Made by a program: the position numbers and the translations under genes
Part shown: one piece after another, positions 1 to 5,027 of the stretch
Layout: each line of letters begins with the position of its first letter
Position numbering within the stretch: position 1 is the stretch's first letter
NCBI GenBank assembly: GCA_025464735.1
Contig: JAODMX010000473.1
Location: 1-5,027, forward strand
Direction: 5' to 3'
Length of the DNA stretch: 5,027 nucleotides
DNA from: Frondihabitans sp.
GTDB lineage: Bacteria > Actinomycetota > Actinomycetes > Actinomycetales > Microbacteriaceae
The notes under the pieces: model-generated
The model's database searches: none
Seen by the model: only the letters and a program-made list of their open reading frames with translations
What the model was told of the DNA's origin: nothing

Positions 1-1
1 C

Positions 2-640
2 TCGATCGTGGCGAGCTACGGGAGGTTCGCGTGGCTGCGCAACCTGATTCAGCTGACCCCGTCGCTCCTCGCGTCGATCCCCACGTTCGTCATCGGGATC
101 TTCCTGCTCGAGTACTTCTCGTTTCAGCTCCACTGGATCCCTGCGGTCGACGACGGCTCTTTCACGGCGCTTCTCGCGCCCGCTGTCGCCCTCGGGCTGG
201 GAGCCGCCGCGCCCCTGGCTCAGGTGCTGACGACGTCGATCCGCAAGACACGGGCCGAGCCATTCGTGCACGTGGCCCAGGCCAAGGGTGCGGGGGAGCG
301 GCGGGTGTTCCGCCTGGACGTGCTGCGTAACTCGGTCCTGCCTCTCCTCACGCTCCTCGGGCTCACCTTCGGCGAGCTGATCGCGGGTTCCATCGTCACC
401 GAAACGGTGTTCGCCCGAAACGGCATCGGGTCGCTGACCGTCACGTCGGTCGAGAACCAGGATCTGCCCGTCGTGCAGGGCGTCGTCTTGGTCGCCGCTG
501 CCATCTACGTGCTGATCAACCTCCTCGTCGACCTGGCGTACCCCCTGATCGATCCCCGGATCCTGTTGACCCAGGGGAGGCGACCCCGTCGGATCCGTCG
601 ACTAGCGCTGCCGACCCGGCCAACCGGAGTGAACGCATGA
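2..640 (+). CDS. Peptide/nickel-type ABC transporter permease, DppB-like (5' partial)
   Basis: This is the C-terminal 212 residues of an inner-membrane permease that would pair with the next gene's product to form the channel of a Dpp/Opp-type importer. Family members are usually a little over 300 residues, so about 100 N-terminal residues lie upstream of the window. The GTG at 8 is an internal Val, not a start. Counting from the first visible codon, hydrophobic segments lie near 20-42, 57-76, 112-133 and 157-182. The cytoplasmic EAA loop, which docks onto the ATPase, is at about 88-110 (HVAQAKGAGERRV). Family hallmarks follow: ETVFARNGIGSL, then DLPVVQGVVL, then LVDLAYPLIDPR. An Arg-rich tail of about 26 residues follows DPR. 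The stop codon overlaps the next start in ATGA, which indicates one operon. The family call is firm. The substrate (peptide, nickel, or other solute) is unknown. Confidence 0.93.
   Translation, partial: SIVASYGRFAWLRNLIQLTPSLLASIPTFVIGIFLLEYFSFQLHWIPAVDDGSFTALLAPAVALGLGAAAPLAQVLTTSIRKTRAEPFVHVAQAKGAGERRVFRLDVLRNSVLPLLTLLGLTFGELIAGSIVTETVFARNGIGSLTVTSVENQDLPVVQGVVLVAAAIYVLINLLVDLAYPLIDPRILLTQGRRPRRIRRLALPTRPTGVNA
626..640 (+). promoter_or_regulatory. Ribosome binding site and ATGA coupling junction before the DppC-like gene
   Basis: GGAG at 626-629 lies 7 bases before the ATG at 637 and fixes that start. The ATG overlaps the TGA of the upstream permease gene (ATGA, 637-640). Such overlaps usually allow a terminating ribosome to restart, which keeps the two halves of the channel in balance. 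Coupling is inferred from the geometry. Confidence 0.7.
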
Positions 641-1521
641 CCGCTTCAGCAGTGATCGGGACTGTCCCCACTGATGGCCGCCGGTCGTCGGGAGGAGGCC
701 GCGTAGCCTCCCGCGCCTTCTGGCTCGTGCGTCACGCCGACATCACCCTCTCCGTGCTCGTGCTGTTGACCGTCGTGCTCTGGGCTGTGATTCCCGAGGC
801 GTTCACGCGGGTGAACCCGCTCACCGTCGTGCCGGAGCTCAAGCTTCACGGCCCCGAGACCGGGCACGTGTTCGGCACCGACTATCTCGGACGCGACCTC
901 TATTCGCGAGTCATCTACGGAGCGAGGTCGTCGCTTCTCGGCTCGGCCATCGCGGTCCTCGTCGGCCTTTTCGTCGGATCCGCGCTCGGTTCGGTCGCGG
1001 GCTGGTTCGGCGGTGCCGTCGACACCGTCATCATGCGCCTGATCGACGTGGTTCTCTCGATTCCGGCGTTCTTGTTCGCCATCACGATCGTCGTACTGCT
1101 CGGCTTCGGCATCGTCAACGCCGCCATCGCCGTGGGGTTGTCCTCCTCGGCCGCTTTCGCCCGGCTCATCCGAGCCGAGGTGCTGAAGTCGAGGACCAGT
1201 CCCTACGTCGAGGCGGCGACCAGCAGCGGGACGCGCCCGTGGGGGATCCTTCTGCAGCACGTACTCCCGAACTCTCTCGCGCCGTCGCTCTCGCTCGTCA
1301 CCTTGCAGTTCGGAACCGCGATCATCTGGATCGCGTCGCTCAGCTTTCTCGGACTCGGCGCGCAGCCGCCGGCACCGGAGTGGGGACTGCTCGTGTCCGA
1401 GGGGCGTGACTACATCGCCTCCCGCTATTGGTTGATCCTCTATCCGAGCCTGACGATCGTCCTCGTCGTGTTGGCCACCAATCGGCTCTCCCACTTCCTC
1501 TCCGCAAGGCGGCACGCATGA
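637..1521 (+). CDS. Peptide/nickel-type ABC transporter permease, DppC-like
   Basis: This 294-residue protein, of normal family length, is the second membrane subunit of the importer. The N-terminal 30 residues are polar and probably cytoplasmic. Hydrophobic segments lie near 36-52, 97-122, 131-155, 158-176, 218-240 and 266-282. Family hallmarks are the FGTDYLGRDLYSRVIYGAR block (79-97) and SFLGLGAQPPAPEWG (236-250). The EAA loop that contacts the ATPase is at about 190-212 (YVEAATSSGTRPWGI, ending in LPN). The start is chosen for its GGAG at 7-base spacing and for the ATGA overlap with the upstream gene. A second ATGA overlap joins it to the ATPase gene. The C-terminus reads NRLSHFLSARRHA, where many relatives end in a GDxLRDxLDPR-like sequence, so the tail is divergent. 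The family call is firm. The substrate is unknown. Confidence 0.95.
   Translation: MTASAVIGTVPTDGRRSSGGGRVASRAFWLVRHADITLSVLVLLTVVLWAVIPEAFTRVNPLTVVPELKLHGPETGHVFGTDYLGRDLYSRVIYGARSSLLGSAIAVLVGLFVGSALGSVAGWFGGAVDTVIMRLIDVVLSIPAFLFAITIVVLLGFGIVNAAIAVGLSSSAAFARLIRAEVLKSRTSPYVEAATSSGTRPWGILLQHVLPNSLAPSLSLVTLQFGTAIIWIASLSFLGLGAQPPAPEWGLLVSEGRDYIASRYWLILYPSLTIVLVVLATNRLSHFLSARRHA
1506..1521 (+). promoter_or_regulatory. Weak ribosome binding site and ATGA junction before the fused ATPase gene
   Basis: AAGG at 1506-1509 lies 8 bases before the ATG at 1518, and the ATG overlaps the TGA of the DppC-like gene (1518-1521). The frame is open further upstream, but any start there would sit deep inside the permease gene, so 1518 is preferred. 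The weak Shine-Dalgarno fits translation that depends on coupling to the upstream gene. This is an inference. Confidence 0.6.
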
Positions 1522-3209
1522 CCGACACGCTCTCGTCTCCGACGATCTCTTTCTCTGAAGCGACGGACCTCCCCGAAGGCCCAGTGCTCCGGGTCTCCGA
1601 CCTCACGATCAGCTACCGCCTGAAGGGCGGCTCGAGGACCGCCGTCAAAGGGGCGTCCTTCGATCTGGCCCCTGGCCAGGTGCTCGCGCTCGTCGGTGAA
1701 TCAGGATCCGGAAAGACCACGACGGGGCACGCGATCCTCGGTCTCCTGCCTCAGAACGGTTCGGTCTCGGGCGGTGAGATCCGCTACCGCGGTCGCGACA
1801 TCACTCGGCTCCAGAAGGTGCAGCTGCAGGAGCTTCGAGGTCGTTCGGTGAGCCTCATCCCGCAGGATCCCACGGTCTCCCTCGACCCGGTCCGTCGCGT
1901 CGGTCGCCAGGTCGAAGACGTCCTGGAGCTGCACACCGCGCTCTCGGCGGCCGAGCGCCTGGAGAAGGTCTACGATCTGTTCCGGCTCGTTGGTTTCACC
2001 GACGTCGAGCGGCGCTACCGGCAGTACCCCCACGAGCTCTCCGGCGGCATGCGCCAGCGAGTGTTGATCGCGGCTGCGATCGCGTGCGAGCCGGACGTCA
2101 TCATCGCCGACGAGCCGACCTCCGGCCTCGACGCCACGGTGCAGGCGCAGGTGCTCGACCTCATCGACACGCTTCGCGCCCGCACGGGGATGTCAATGGT
2201 GCTCATCACCCACGATCTCGGTGTCGCGGCTGACCGATCCGACGTCATCGCCGTCATGCAGGGGGGCGCTGTCGTCGAGCAGGGAGCCACGGCCGACGTG
2301 CTGCGGAACCCGCAGCACGAGTACACCCGGGCCCTCCTCGACAGTGTGCCGTCGCGGCTTGTCGTCACCCCGAGGACGAAGCCGGCGACCGAACCGGAGG
2401 CAGTGCCGGCCATCGACGTGTCAGGGCTGGTCAAGGAGTTCGGGATTCCCGGCAGCCGCGATCCGTTCCGGGCCGTCGATGACGTCTCGTTCACCGTCCC
2501 GGCGGGTTCGACCCTGTCGATCGTCGGCGAGTCGGGGAGTGGGAAATCCACGACGGCTCGGATCCTCGCGCACCTCCTGGAGCCGACCTCCGGCTCCGTC
2601 TCTCTCTTCGGCACGGAGGTCACGGCGCTCTCGGCGCATGCTTTTCGGCCGCTCCGACAACGTCTCCAGGTGGTGTATCAGAACCCGTACGCGACCTTCG
2701 ACCCGCGCTGGGACGTCGCCCGGGTGGTCGAGGAACCGCTCCGCGCGTTCGACTCCTCGCGACGCAGATCGGCATCGGGCAGCGGGCGCGTCGCCAGGCA
2801 CGACAGGGTGGTCCAGGCCCTCGACCGCGCGGCCCTCCCCGCCGACTTCCTCCACCGTCACCCGCGGGAGCTCTCCGGCGGTCAGCGTCAGCGTGTCGCT
2901 ATCGCGCGAGCCCTGGTTCTCGAACCGGAGATCGTCGTCCTCGACGAACCGATCTCCGCTCTCGACGTCTCCGTGCAGGCGCAGATCCTCGAGCTGCTCG
3001 GGTCTCTGCAGGAGGAACTGGGTCTGACCTACGTCTTCATCTCCCATGACCTCGCCGTCGTGCGCGCCATCTCCGATGAGGTGGCCGTCATGAAACAGGG
3101 CAGGATCCTGGAGCAGGGAGCCGTTCAGGACGTCTTCTCGTCTCCGCGCGAGGAGTACACCCGACACCTCCTCGAGTCGATCGCGGGCGCCGGCAGCCTC
3201 GGTCGCTGA
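1518..3209 (+). CDS. Fused dual-ATPase subunit of a Dpp/Opp-type ABC importer (DppD-DppF-like)
   Basis: This 563-residue cytoplasmic protein has two complete ABC ATPase domains and should power the two permeases encoded upstream. Domain 1 (about 23-280) has Walker A GESGSGKT (60-67), Q-loop Gln116, signature LSGGMRQ (174-180), Walker B VIIADEP (194-200), D-loop SGLD and H-loop His232. Domain 2 (about 298-560) has Walker A GESGSGKS (337-344), Q-loop Gln388, signature LSGGQRQ (452-458), Walker B IVVLDEP (472-478), D-loop SALD and His510. All catalytic residues are present, so both sites look active. Each domain ends in the short oligopeptide-transporter C-terminal motif (HEYTRALLDSVP at 267-278, EEYTRHLLESI at 545-555). 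A Pro/Thr-rich linker (about 281-298) joins the domains. The only Cys is Cys190, so the C-terminal cysteine cluster of some DppD proteins is absent. An Arg/Ser-rich insert lies at about 411-430. Fused ATPases of this kind are common in actinobacteria and proteobacteria. Confidence 0.95.
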   Translation: MTDTLSSPTISFSEATDLPEGPVLRVSDLTISYRLKGGSRTAVKGASFDLAPGQVLALVGESGSGKTTTGHAILGLLPQNGSVSGGEIRYRGRDITRLQKVQLQELRGRSVSLIPQDPTVSLDPVRRVGRQVEDVLELHTALSAAERLEKVYDLFRLVGFTDVERRYRQYPHELSGGMRQRVLIAAAIACEPDVIIADEPTSGLDATVQAQVLDLIDTLRARTGMSMVLITHDLGVAADRSDVIAVMQGGAVVEQGATADVLRNPQHEYTRALLDSVPSRLVVTPRTKPATEPEAVPAIDVSGLVKEFGIPGSRDPFRAVDDVSFTVPAGSTLSIVGESGSGKSTTARILAHLLEPTSGSVSLFGTEVTALSAHAFRPLRQRLQVVYQNPYATFDPRWDVARVVEEPLRAFDSSRRRSASGSGRVARHDRVVQALDRAALPADFLHRHPRELSGGQRQRVAIARALVLEPEIVVLDEPISALDVSVQAQILELLGSLQEELGLTYVFISHDLAVVRAISDEVAVMKQGRILEQGAVQDVFSSPREEYTRHLLESIAGAGSLGR

Positions 3210-3228
3210 GGATTACGGTGGCCTCCCA

Positions 3229-3256
3229 GCTCGCCTCATAAGACGGCTTGGCGAGC
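3229..3256 (+). terminator. Inverted repeat after the transporter operon, possible terminator
   Basis: GCTCGCC (3229-3235) and GGCGAGC (3250-3256) can form a perfect 7-bp stem with a 14-base loop, starting 20 bases after the ATPase stop codon. The position suits a transcription terminator. No T-run follows, so this is not a canonical Rho-independent terminator. Actinobacteria are often said to use stems without a U-tail, but the large loop makes this only a candidate. Confidence 0.3.
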
Positions 3257-3260
3257 AAAC

Positions 3261-3275
3261 CCAGAGAACCTCTGG
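3261..3275 (+). repeat. Short perfect hairpin in the intergenic region
   Basis: CCAGAG (3261-3266) and CTCTGG (3270-3275) form a perfect 6-bp stem with a 3-base AAC loop, 4 bases after the preceding inverted repeat. It could be part of a tandem terminator structure with that repeat. No T-run follows, and function is unproven. An 8-bp palindrome, CCTCGAGG, follows at 3279-3286. Confidence 0.35.
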
Positions 3276-3293
3276 CATCCTCGAGGGACACGC

Positions 3294-3342
3294 GCGAGGT
3301 CTGGATCATCAGCGAGGTGGCTGAAAAAGTCGAACACCTCGC
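3294..3342 (+). repeat. GCGAGGT repeat set with an 8-bp inverted repeat in the probable glmU leader
   Basis: GCGAGGT occurs at 3294-3300 and again at 3312-3318, 18 bases apart start to start. Its reverse complement ACCTCGC is at 3336-3342. The second and third copies extend to a perfect 8-bp inverted repeat (3312-3319 with 3335-3342) around a 15-base loop containing GAAAAAG. The first copy could pair with the third instead, so two stems are mutually exclusive. The array ends 44 bases before the glmU start, where a leader structure or a regulator site would be expected. The repeats are directly visible. Any regulatory role is a guess, and chance matches of this size are not rare in GC-rich DNA. 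I found no convincing -35/-10 promoter pair in 3210-3386. Confidence 0.4.
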
Positions 3343-3374
3343 CGCTGCCGACGACCGCGTGCCCCACCGAGAGC

Positions 3375-3379
3375 AGGAG
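3375..3379 (+). promoter_or_regulatory. Strong ribosome binding site of glmU
   Basis: AGGAG lies 7 bases upstream of the ATG at 3387. It is the best Shine-Dalgarno in the window and fixes the glmU start. Independent strong initiation contrasts with the coupled transporter genes and suggests that glmU begins a separate translational unit. Confidence 0.8.
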
Positions 3380-3386
3380 AGCTACG

Positions 3387-4844
3387 ATGCCCACCACCCC
3401 CCTCGCCGTCATCGTTCTCGCAGCCGGTCAGGGCACCAGGATGAAGTCCACGACTCCCAAGGTGCTCCATCGTCTCGCCGGCCTCCCGCTCATTCACCAC
3501 GTGCTCGAGTCGGCGCGCGCCCTCGAGCCCGAACATCTGCTCGTGGTCGTCCGCCACGATCGCGACACGGTCGCGGCCAGCGTTCTCGAAGTCGCGCCGC
3601 ACGCCGAGATCGTTGACCAGGACGACATTCCGGGCACAGGACGTGCCGTCGAGCAGGCCGTGGCGGCGCTCCCGGACGACTGGGCGGGCGATGTGGTCGT
3701 CGTCAGCGCCGATGTGCCGTTCGTCGACCACGGCACGCTGATCGGGCTTATCGAGCAGCATCGGTCGGAGCAGGCCGACGCGACCCTCTTGAGTGCCGTG
3801 GTTCCGGATCCTGCGGGGTACGGTCGCGTCATCCGCCGCGCCGATGACAGCGTGGATCGCATCGTCGAGCAGAAGGATGCCGATGCAGCGGAGCTGGCCG
3901 TCGCCGAGATCAATTCGGGTACGTATGTCTTCACCGTTGTGGCGCTCCGCACACACCTCCCGTCGGTGACATCCGCGAACGCCCAGAACGAGAAGTACCT
4001 GACCGACGTCATCGGCCTCCTCACCGGCGATGGCGGGTCCGTTACCGCACGCGCGGTCGACGAACCCTGGCGGGTCGAAGGCATCAACGACCGGGCGCAG
4101 CTCGCCGCGGCTGCTCGGCGTCTCAACAACCGCATCGTGCGGCACTGGCAGCTGGAGGGGGTGACCATCCTCGACCCGCTGACCACCTGGATCGATCGCG
4201 ACGTCAGTCTTGCGGCCGAGGTCGAGATCCTTCCGGGCACTCAGCTCAAGGGAGCGACTGTGATCGAGGCGGGCGCCGTCGTGGGGCCGGACACCACCCT
4301 CGTCGACACCGAGGTGGGCGAGGGGGCCGTGGTGAAACGGACCGATGCCACGCTTGCGGTCATCGGTGCCGGAGCTCAGGTCGGCCCCTGGTCGTATCTG
4401 CGGCCGGGCACGATCCTCGGCGCGGATGGCAAGATCGGTGCCTTCGTCGAGACGAAGAACGCCGTGATCGGCAGAGGCAGCAAGGTGCCCCATCTCAGCT
4501 ATGTAGGCGACGCGGAGATTGGCGAAGGCGCGAACCTCGGCGCCGGCGCGATCACGGCCAACTACGACGGAGTCGAGAAGCACCGCACGGTAATCGGCTC
4601 CCACGTGAGGATCGGCTCGCACAACGTCTTCGTCGCGCCGGTTAGGATTGGTGACGGAGCACATTCGGGTGCGGGTGCGGTCGTGCGCAAAGACGTGCCG
4701 GCCGGGTCCCTCGTCATCAGTGTGGCTCCGCAACGCACCATCGGTGGATGGGTCGAGGCCAAGCGTCCCGGCTCGGCCGCGGCGAAAGCCGCAGCGGCCG
4801 CGACGACCGAGAAGACCGTGGCCGAACAGCCAGAGAGCGAGTGA
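3387..4844 (+). CDS. glmU: Bifunctional GlmU: UDP-GlcNAc pyrophosphorylase / glucosamine-1-phosphate N-acetyltransferase
   Basis: This 485-residue cytoplasmic enzyme acetylates glucosamine-1-phosphate with acetyl-CoA, then couples the product to UTP to give UDP-GlcNAc, a peptidoglycan precursor. The N-terminal uridylyltransferase domain (about 5-235) has LAAGQGTRMKS (11-21), Lys25, QDDIPGTG (78-85), Asp109 (metal ligand), GYGR (144-147), Glu161, Asn176 and Asn234. The C-terminal left-handed beta-helix (about 255-445) is built of hexapeptide repeats. It carries Arg339, Lys357, catalytic His369, Tyr372, Asn383, Asn392-Tyr393 and Ser411, at a constant offset of +6 from the E. coli residues. Trp455 and KRPGS (459-463) match the Mycobacterium tuberculosis C-terminus, where that Trp serves the acetyltransferase site. 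The Ala-rich, acidic tail explains the extra length over E. coli (456). Both activities should be intact. The start is set by AGGAG at 3375. prs follows after one base. Residue equivalences are from memory. Confidence 0.97.
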   Translation: MPTTPLAVIVLAAGQGTRMKSTTPKVLHRLAGLPLIHHVLESARALEPEHLLVVVRHDRDTVAASVLEVAPHAEIVDQDDIPGTGRAVEQAVAALPDDWAGDVVVVSADVPFVDHGTLIGLIEQHRSEQADATLLSAVVPDPAGYGRVIRRADDSVDRIVEQKDADAAELAVAEINSGTYVFTVVALRTHLPSVTSANAQNEKYLTDVIGLLTGDGGSVTARAVDEPWRVEGINDRAQLAAAARRLNNRIVRHWQLEGVTILDPLTTWIDRDVSLAAEVEILPGTQLKGATVIEAGAVVGPDTTLVDTEVGEGAVVKRTDATLAVIGAGAQVGPWSYLRPGTILGADGKIGAFVETKNAVIGRGSKVPHLSYVGDAEIGEGANLGAGAITANYDGVEKHRTVIGSHVRIGSHNVFVAPVRIGDGAHSGAGAVVRKDVPAGSLVISVAPQRTIGGWVEAKRPGSAAAKAAAAATTEKTVAEQPESE

Positions 4845-4845
4845 C

Positions 4846-5027
4846 GTGTCCGGAATCAAGATCACCGGCGAAAATCGACTCGTCCTGGTCACGGGGCGCG
4901 CGCACCCTGCCCTGGCAGATCAGATCGCCTACGAACTCGGCACCGAACTCACCCACACCGACACGCGCACCTTCGCGTCGAGCGAGATCTACGCGCGGTA
5001 CGACGAAAGCGTCCGTGGGTCGGACGC
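4846..5027 (+). CDS. prs: Ribose-phosphate pyrophosphokinase (PRPP synthase), 3' partial
   Basis: This is the first 60 codons of PRPP synthase, which converts ribose 5-phosphate and ATP into phosphoribosyl pyrophosphate for purine, pyrimidine, histidine, tryptophan and NAD synthesis. The family is a little over 300 residues, so most of the gene is beyond the window. The N-terminus MSGIKITG followed by GRAHPALADQIAYELG (17-32) matches the actinobacterial family. TFASSEIYARYDESVRGSD (42-60) matches the conserved F-x-(D/N/S)-G-E-I-x-V-x-x-x-E-x-V-R-G-x-D region, with Ser46 where Gly is usual. The GTG start at 4846 is one base after the glmU stop codon. Only a weak purine-rich stretch (AGAGAG, 4832-4837) precedes it, so translation is probably coupled to glmU. 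The glmU-prs order is widespread in Gram-positive bacteria and supports the call. Confidence 0.93.
   Translation, partial: MSGIKITGENRLVLVTGRAHPALADQIAYELGTELTHTDTRTFASSEIYARYDESVRGSD

Noticed and set aside
646..1515. A 289-codon minus-strand open frame opposite the DppC-like gene
   Set aside because: Its Arg/Glu/Asp/Gly-rich low-complexity translation is the typical antisense shadow of a GC-rich membrane-protein gene. The plus strand has unmistakable family motifs.
2120..3000. Repeated DNA such as GTGCAGGCGCAG in both halves of the ATPase gene
   Set aside because: This reflects homology between the two ATPase domains (the D-loop VQAQ segment in each), not a mobile or recombination repeat.
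3088..3309. A 73-codon minus-strand open frame covering the gap and the end of the ATPase gene
   Set aside because: Most of it is antisense to conserved ATPase sequence, and it has no recognisable domain. Its intergenic part alone is too short to judge.
3210..3386. A tRNA gene (for example tRNA-Gln, which often lies next to glmU in actinobacteria)
   Set aside because: I searched both strands by eye for a T-loop GTTCGA-type motif flanked by an acceptor stem and found none.
3214..3388. Promoter-like hexamers: TACGGT at 3214-3219, TTGGCG at 3248-3253, TACGAT at 3383-3388
   Set aside because: None has a matching partner hexamer at 16-19 bases. TACGAT overlaps the glmU start codon. They are too weak to call.
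3248..3616. A plus-strand open frame starting in the intergenic gap and running into glmU out of frame
   Set aside because: It begins at a rare TTG without a good ribosome binding site, overlaps glmU by about 230 bases, and turns into Arg/Ser-rich shadow sequence there. The first 46 residues look superficially protein-like, but nothing supports expression.
3309..4892. A 527-codon open frame on the minus strand opposite glmU
   Set aside because: It is fully antisense to a clear housekeeping gene. Its translation is rich in Arg, Asp, Gly and His without any domain, as expected for the mirror of high-GC codon bias.

Overview
This window is high-GC DNA with tightly packed genes, all on the plus strand, and looks like an ordinary actinobacterial chromosome. 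Three things support this: strong G/C bias at third codon positions, ATGA stop/start overlaps, and a GlmU with the actinobacterial C-terminal signature (a conserved Trp followed by KRPGS, then an Ala-rich tail). The GlmU uridylyltransferase motif QDDIPGTGRAV recalls the family Microbacteriaceae, but that placement is from memory and the genus cannot be determined.

Bases 2-3209 are the distal part of a peptide/nickel-type (Dpp/Opp) ABC importer operon. In order they encode the C-terminal two thirds of a DppB-like permease (cut by the window edge), a complete DppC-like permease, and one long protein in which the two ATPases (DppD- and DppF-like) are fused. Both internal junctions are 4-bp ATGA overlaps, so the three proteins are probably translationally coupled and made in similar amounts. 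The substrate-binding protein is not in the window and may lie upstream. The transported substrate cannot be read from these subunits.

Bases 3210-3386 (177 bp) carry no convincing gene, tRNA or promoter. They do hold three inverted repeats and a repeated 7-mer (GCGAGGT, two direct copies and one inverted). The first hairpin could end the transporter transcript. The last lies in the probable leader of glmU.

Bases 3387-5027 hold glmU (complete) and the start of prs, one base apart. GlmU makes UDP-N-acetylglucosamine for peptidoglycan, and Prs makes phosphoribosyl pyrophosphate for nucleotides, histidine and tryptophan. The glmU-prs pair is a known conserved housekeeping arrangement in Gram-positive bacteria.

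I found no mobile element, CRISPR array, toxin-antitoxin, phage or defence gene, and no evidence of a new biological system. The findings are small sequence peculiarities and are scored accordingly.
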